A stretch of 34,260 nt of DNA from a bacterium (lineage in GTDB: Bacteria; Armatimonadota; Chthonomonadetes; Chthonomonadales; Chthonomonadaceae): NCBI GenBank assembly GCA_021777995.1, contig JAJYCW010000030.1:1-34260 (forward strand), in the 5' to 3' direction. The notes under the pieces were generated by a model. It was not told where the DNA came from. It searched no databases and worked only from the letters and a program-made list of their open reading frames with translations. Position numbers and translations under genes: made by a program. Below, in pieces: positions 33,740 through 34,260 of the stretch; the first letter of the stretch is position 1; the number at the start of each line of letters is the position of its first letter.

Positions 33740-34260
33740 GTGCAAAAGCGCTCTTCTATAATGCGGCGCGCCCTAACGGCCTCGGCAACCGGGGGCGACA
33801 ACCGGGACAAGATGCTGCAGGCTGTGGTGATTAAGGCCATGCAGAGCAGACTTGCCGATGGCGAGCAGATGCTTGGTGTTACCGTATGTCGGCTGGCTGG
33901 CGGGCTGCGTGGGCGGCTGGAACTTGGTATAAGTGGTGCGGGCCTTACGCACTGTGCACTCATGTTGACCGATCAACGGCTGGTTCTACATCGGTACCCC
34001 ATTACCTCAGCAGCACCGCAGCAGACACGCGATGTGTATGCGTTTCCGATAGCTTCTATCACTGCATTAGATCATGAGGAGATCGAGACCTACGGCGGAG
34101 AGCCCTCGTGCCGAATAGTGGTTCGCCTGGCAAATGATTCGGCCTGCAGGCTGCGCATTCGCGGACAATGGCGATGCACGGCTGCCTACGACATATGCCG
34201 CGTCTTTGCTGCCATCGCTCCAGTCAGCGGGAACCCAGTTATCATTAGAAGGTGCCCTAA
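33740..34260 (+). CDS. hypothetical protein with PH-like domain, 3'-truncated
   Basis: The frame runs without a stop to the window end (about 173 residues seen). GTG at 33740 has AGGA 7 nt upstream; an in-frame ATG (33761) is the alternative. I do not recognise a named family with certainty. The segment LMLTDQRLVLHRYPIT, then VYAFPIASITALD, and later RLRIRGQWRCTAAYDICRVFA, follows the beta-strand and C-terminal helix order of bacterial pleckstrin-like domains. There is no signal peptide. It is 67 bp downstream of the uridine kinase and could be in the same operon. Confidence 0.6.
   Translation, partial: MQKRSSIMRRALTASATGGDNRDKMLQAVVIKAMQSRLADGEQMLGVTVCRLAGGLRGRLELGISGAGLTHCALMLTDQRLVLHRYPITSAAPQQTRDVYAFPIASITALDHEEIETYGGEPSCRIVVRLANDSACRLRIRGQWRCTAAYDICRVFAAIAPVSGNPVIIRRCP

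Overview
The window looks like a chromosomal segment of a diderm, environmental, heterotrophic bacterium of medium GC content. The mix is a PEP-CTERM surface protein, a SARP/BTAD regulator fused to an NB-ARC ATPase and TPRs, several Gfo/Idh/MocA oxidoreductases, intracellular glycoside hydrolases, a bacterial translin-like protein and DsbD. This suits Armatimonadota best; Planctomycetota or another phylum cannot be excluded from one window. I see no rRNA, tRNA, CRISPR array, transposase or phage gene. Both ends cut through a gene.

Layout. 1-0.9 kb: the 3' end of a MraY/WecA-type phosphoglycosyltransferase overlapping a GNAT acetyltransferase. 0.9-3.4 kb (minus): a Gfo/Idh/MocA dehydrogenase followed by an MFS transporter. 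3.7-6.4 kb (plus): a membrane PAS-PAS-PAS-GGDEF-HD-GYP signalling protein whose HD-GYP half has lost two metal-binding aspartates. 6.5-9.7 kb (minus): metF, a second Gfo/Idh/MocA protein and an ArsB/NhaD-type transporter, probably one operon behind a good sigma70-like promoter. 9.9-15.3 kb (plus): a GH38 alpha-mannosidase and a YicI-type GH31 alpha-xylosidase, a cytoplasmic glycan-trimming pair.

15.3-22.4 kb (minus): a 1131-residue SARP/BTAD-NB-ARC-TPR regulator, and upstream of it a 1076-residue secreted PEP-CTERM protein with four in-frame copies of a 153-residue (459 bp) repeat. Upstream of that lies a 735 bp gene-poor stretch. It holds the most striking non-coding signal here: five consecutive 11 bp direct repeats (22798-22852) ending 5 bp from a perfect TATAAT on the minus strand. 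Such phasing is typical of OmpR/PhoB/SARP-type winged-helix regulators.

23.1-28.8 kb (plus): an orphan P-II protein, gatC and gatA, an AddB-like nuclease with the four-cysteine Fe-S pattern, and a small LuxR-type HTH protein. The last four genes are packed end to end. 28.8-32.3 kb (minus): an M48 metalloprotease with a Tat/lipobox signal, dsbD, and a separate DsbD-alpha-like secreted protein overlapping dsbD. 32.4-34.3 kb (plus): a translin-family protein translationally coupled to a uridine kinase, then a PH-like protein that runs off the window.

Start codons were moved from the longest reading frame where a Shine-Dalgarno sequence, gene coupling or promoter position pointed to a downstream start. 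All functions come from reading the sequence; no database search was run.
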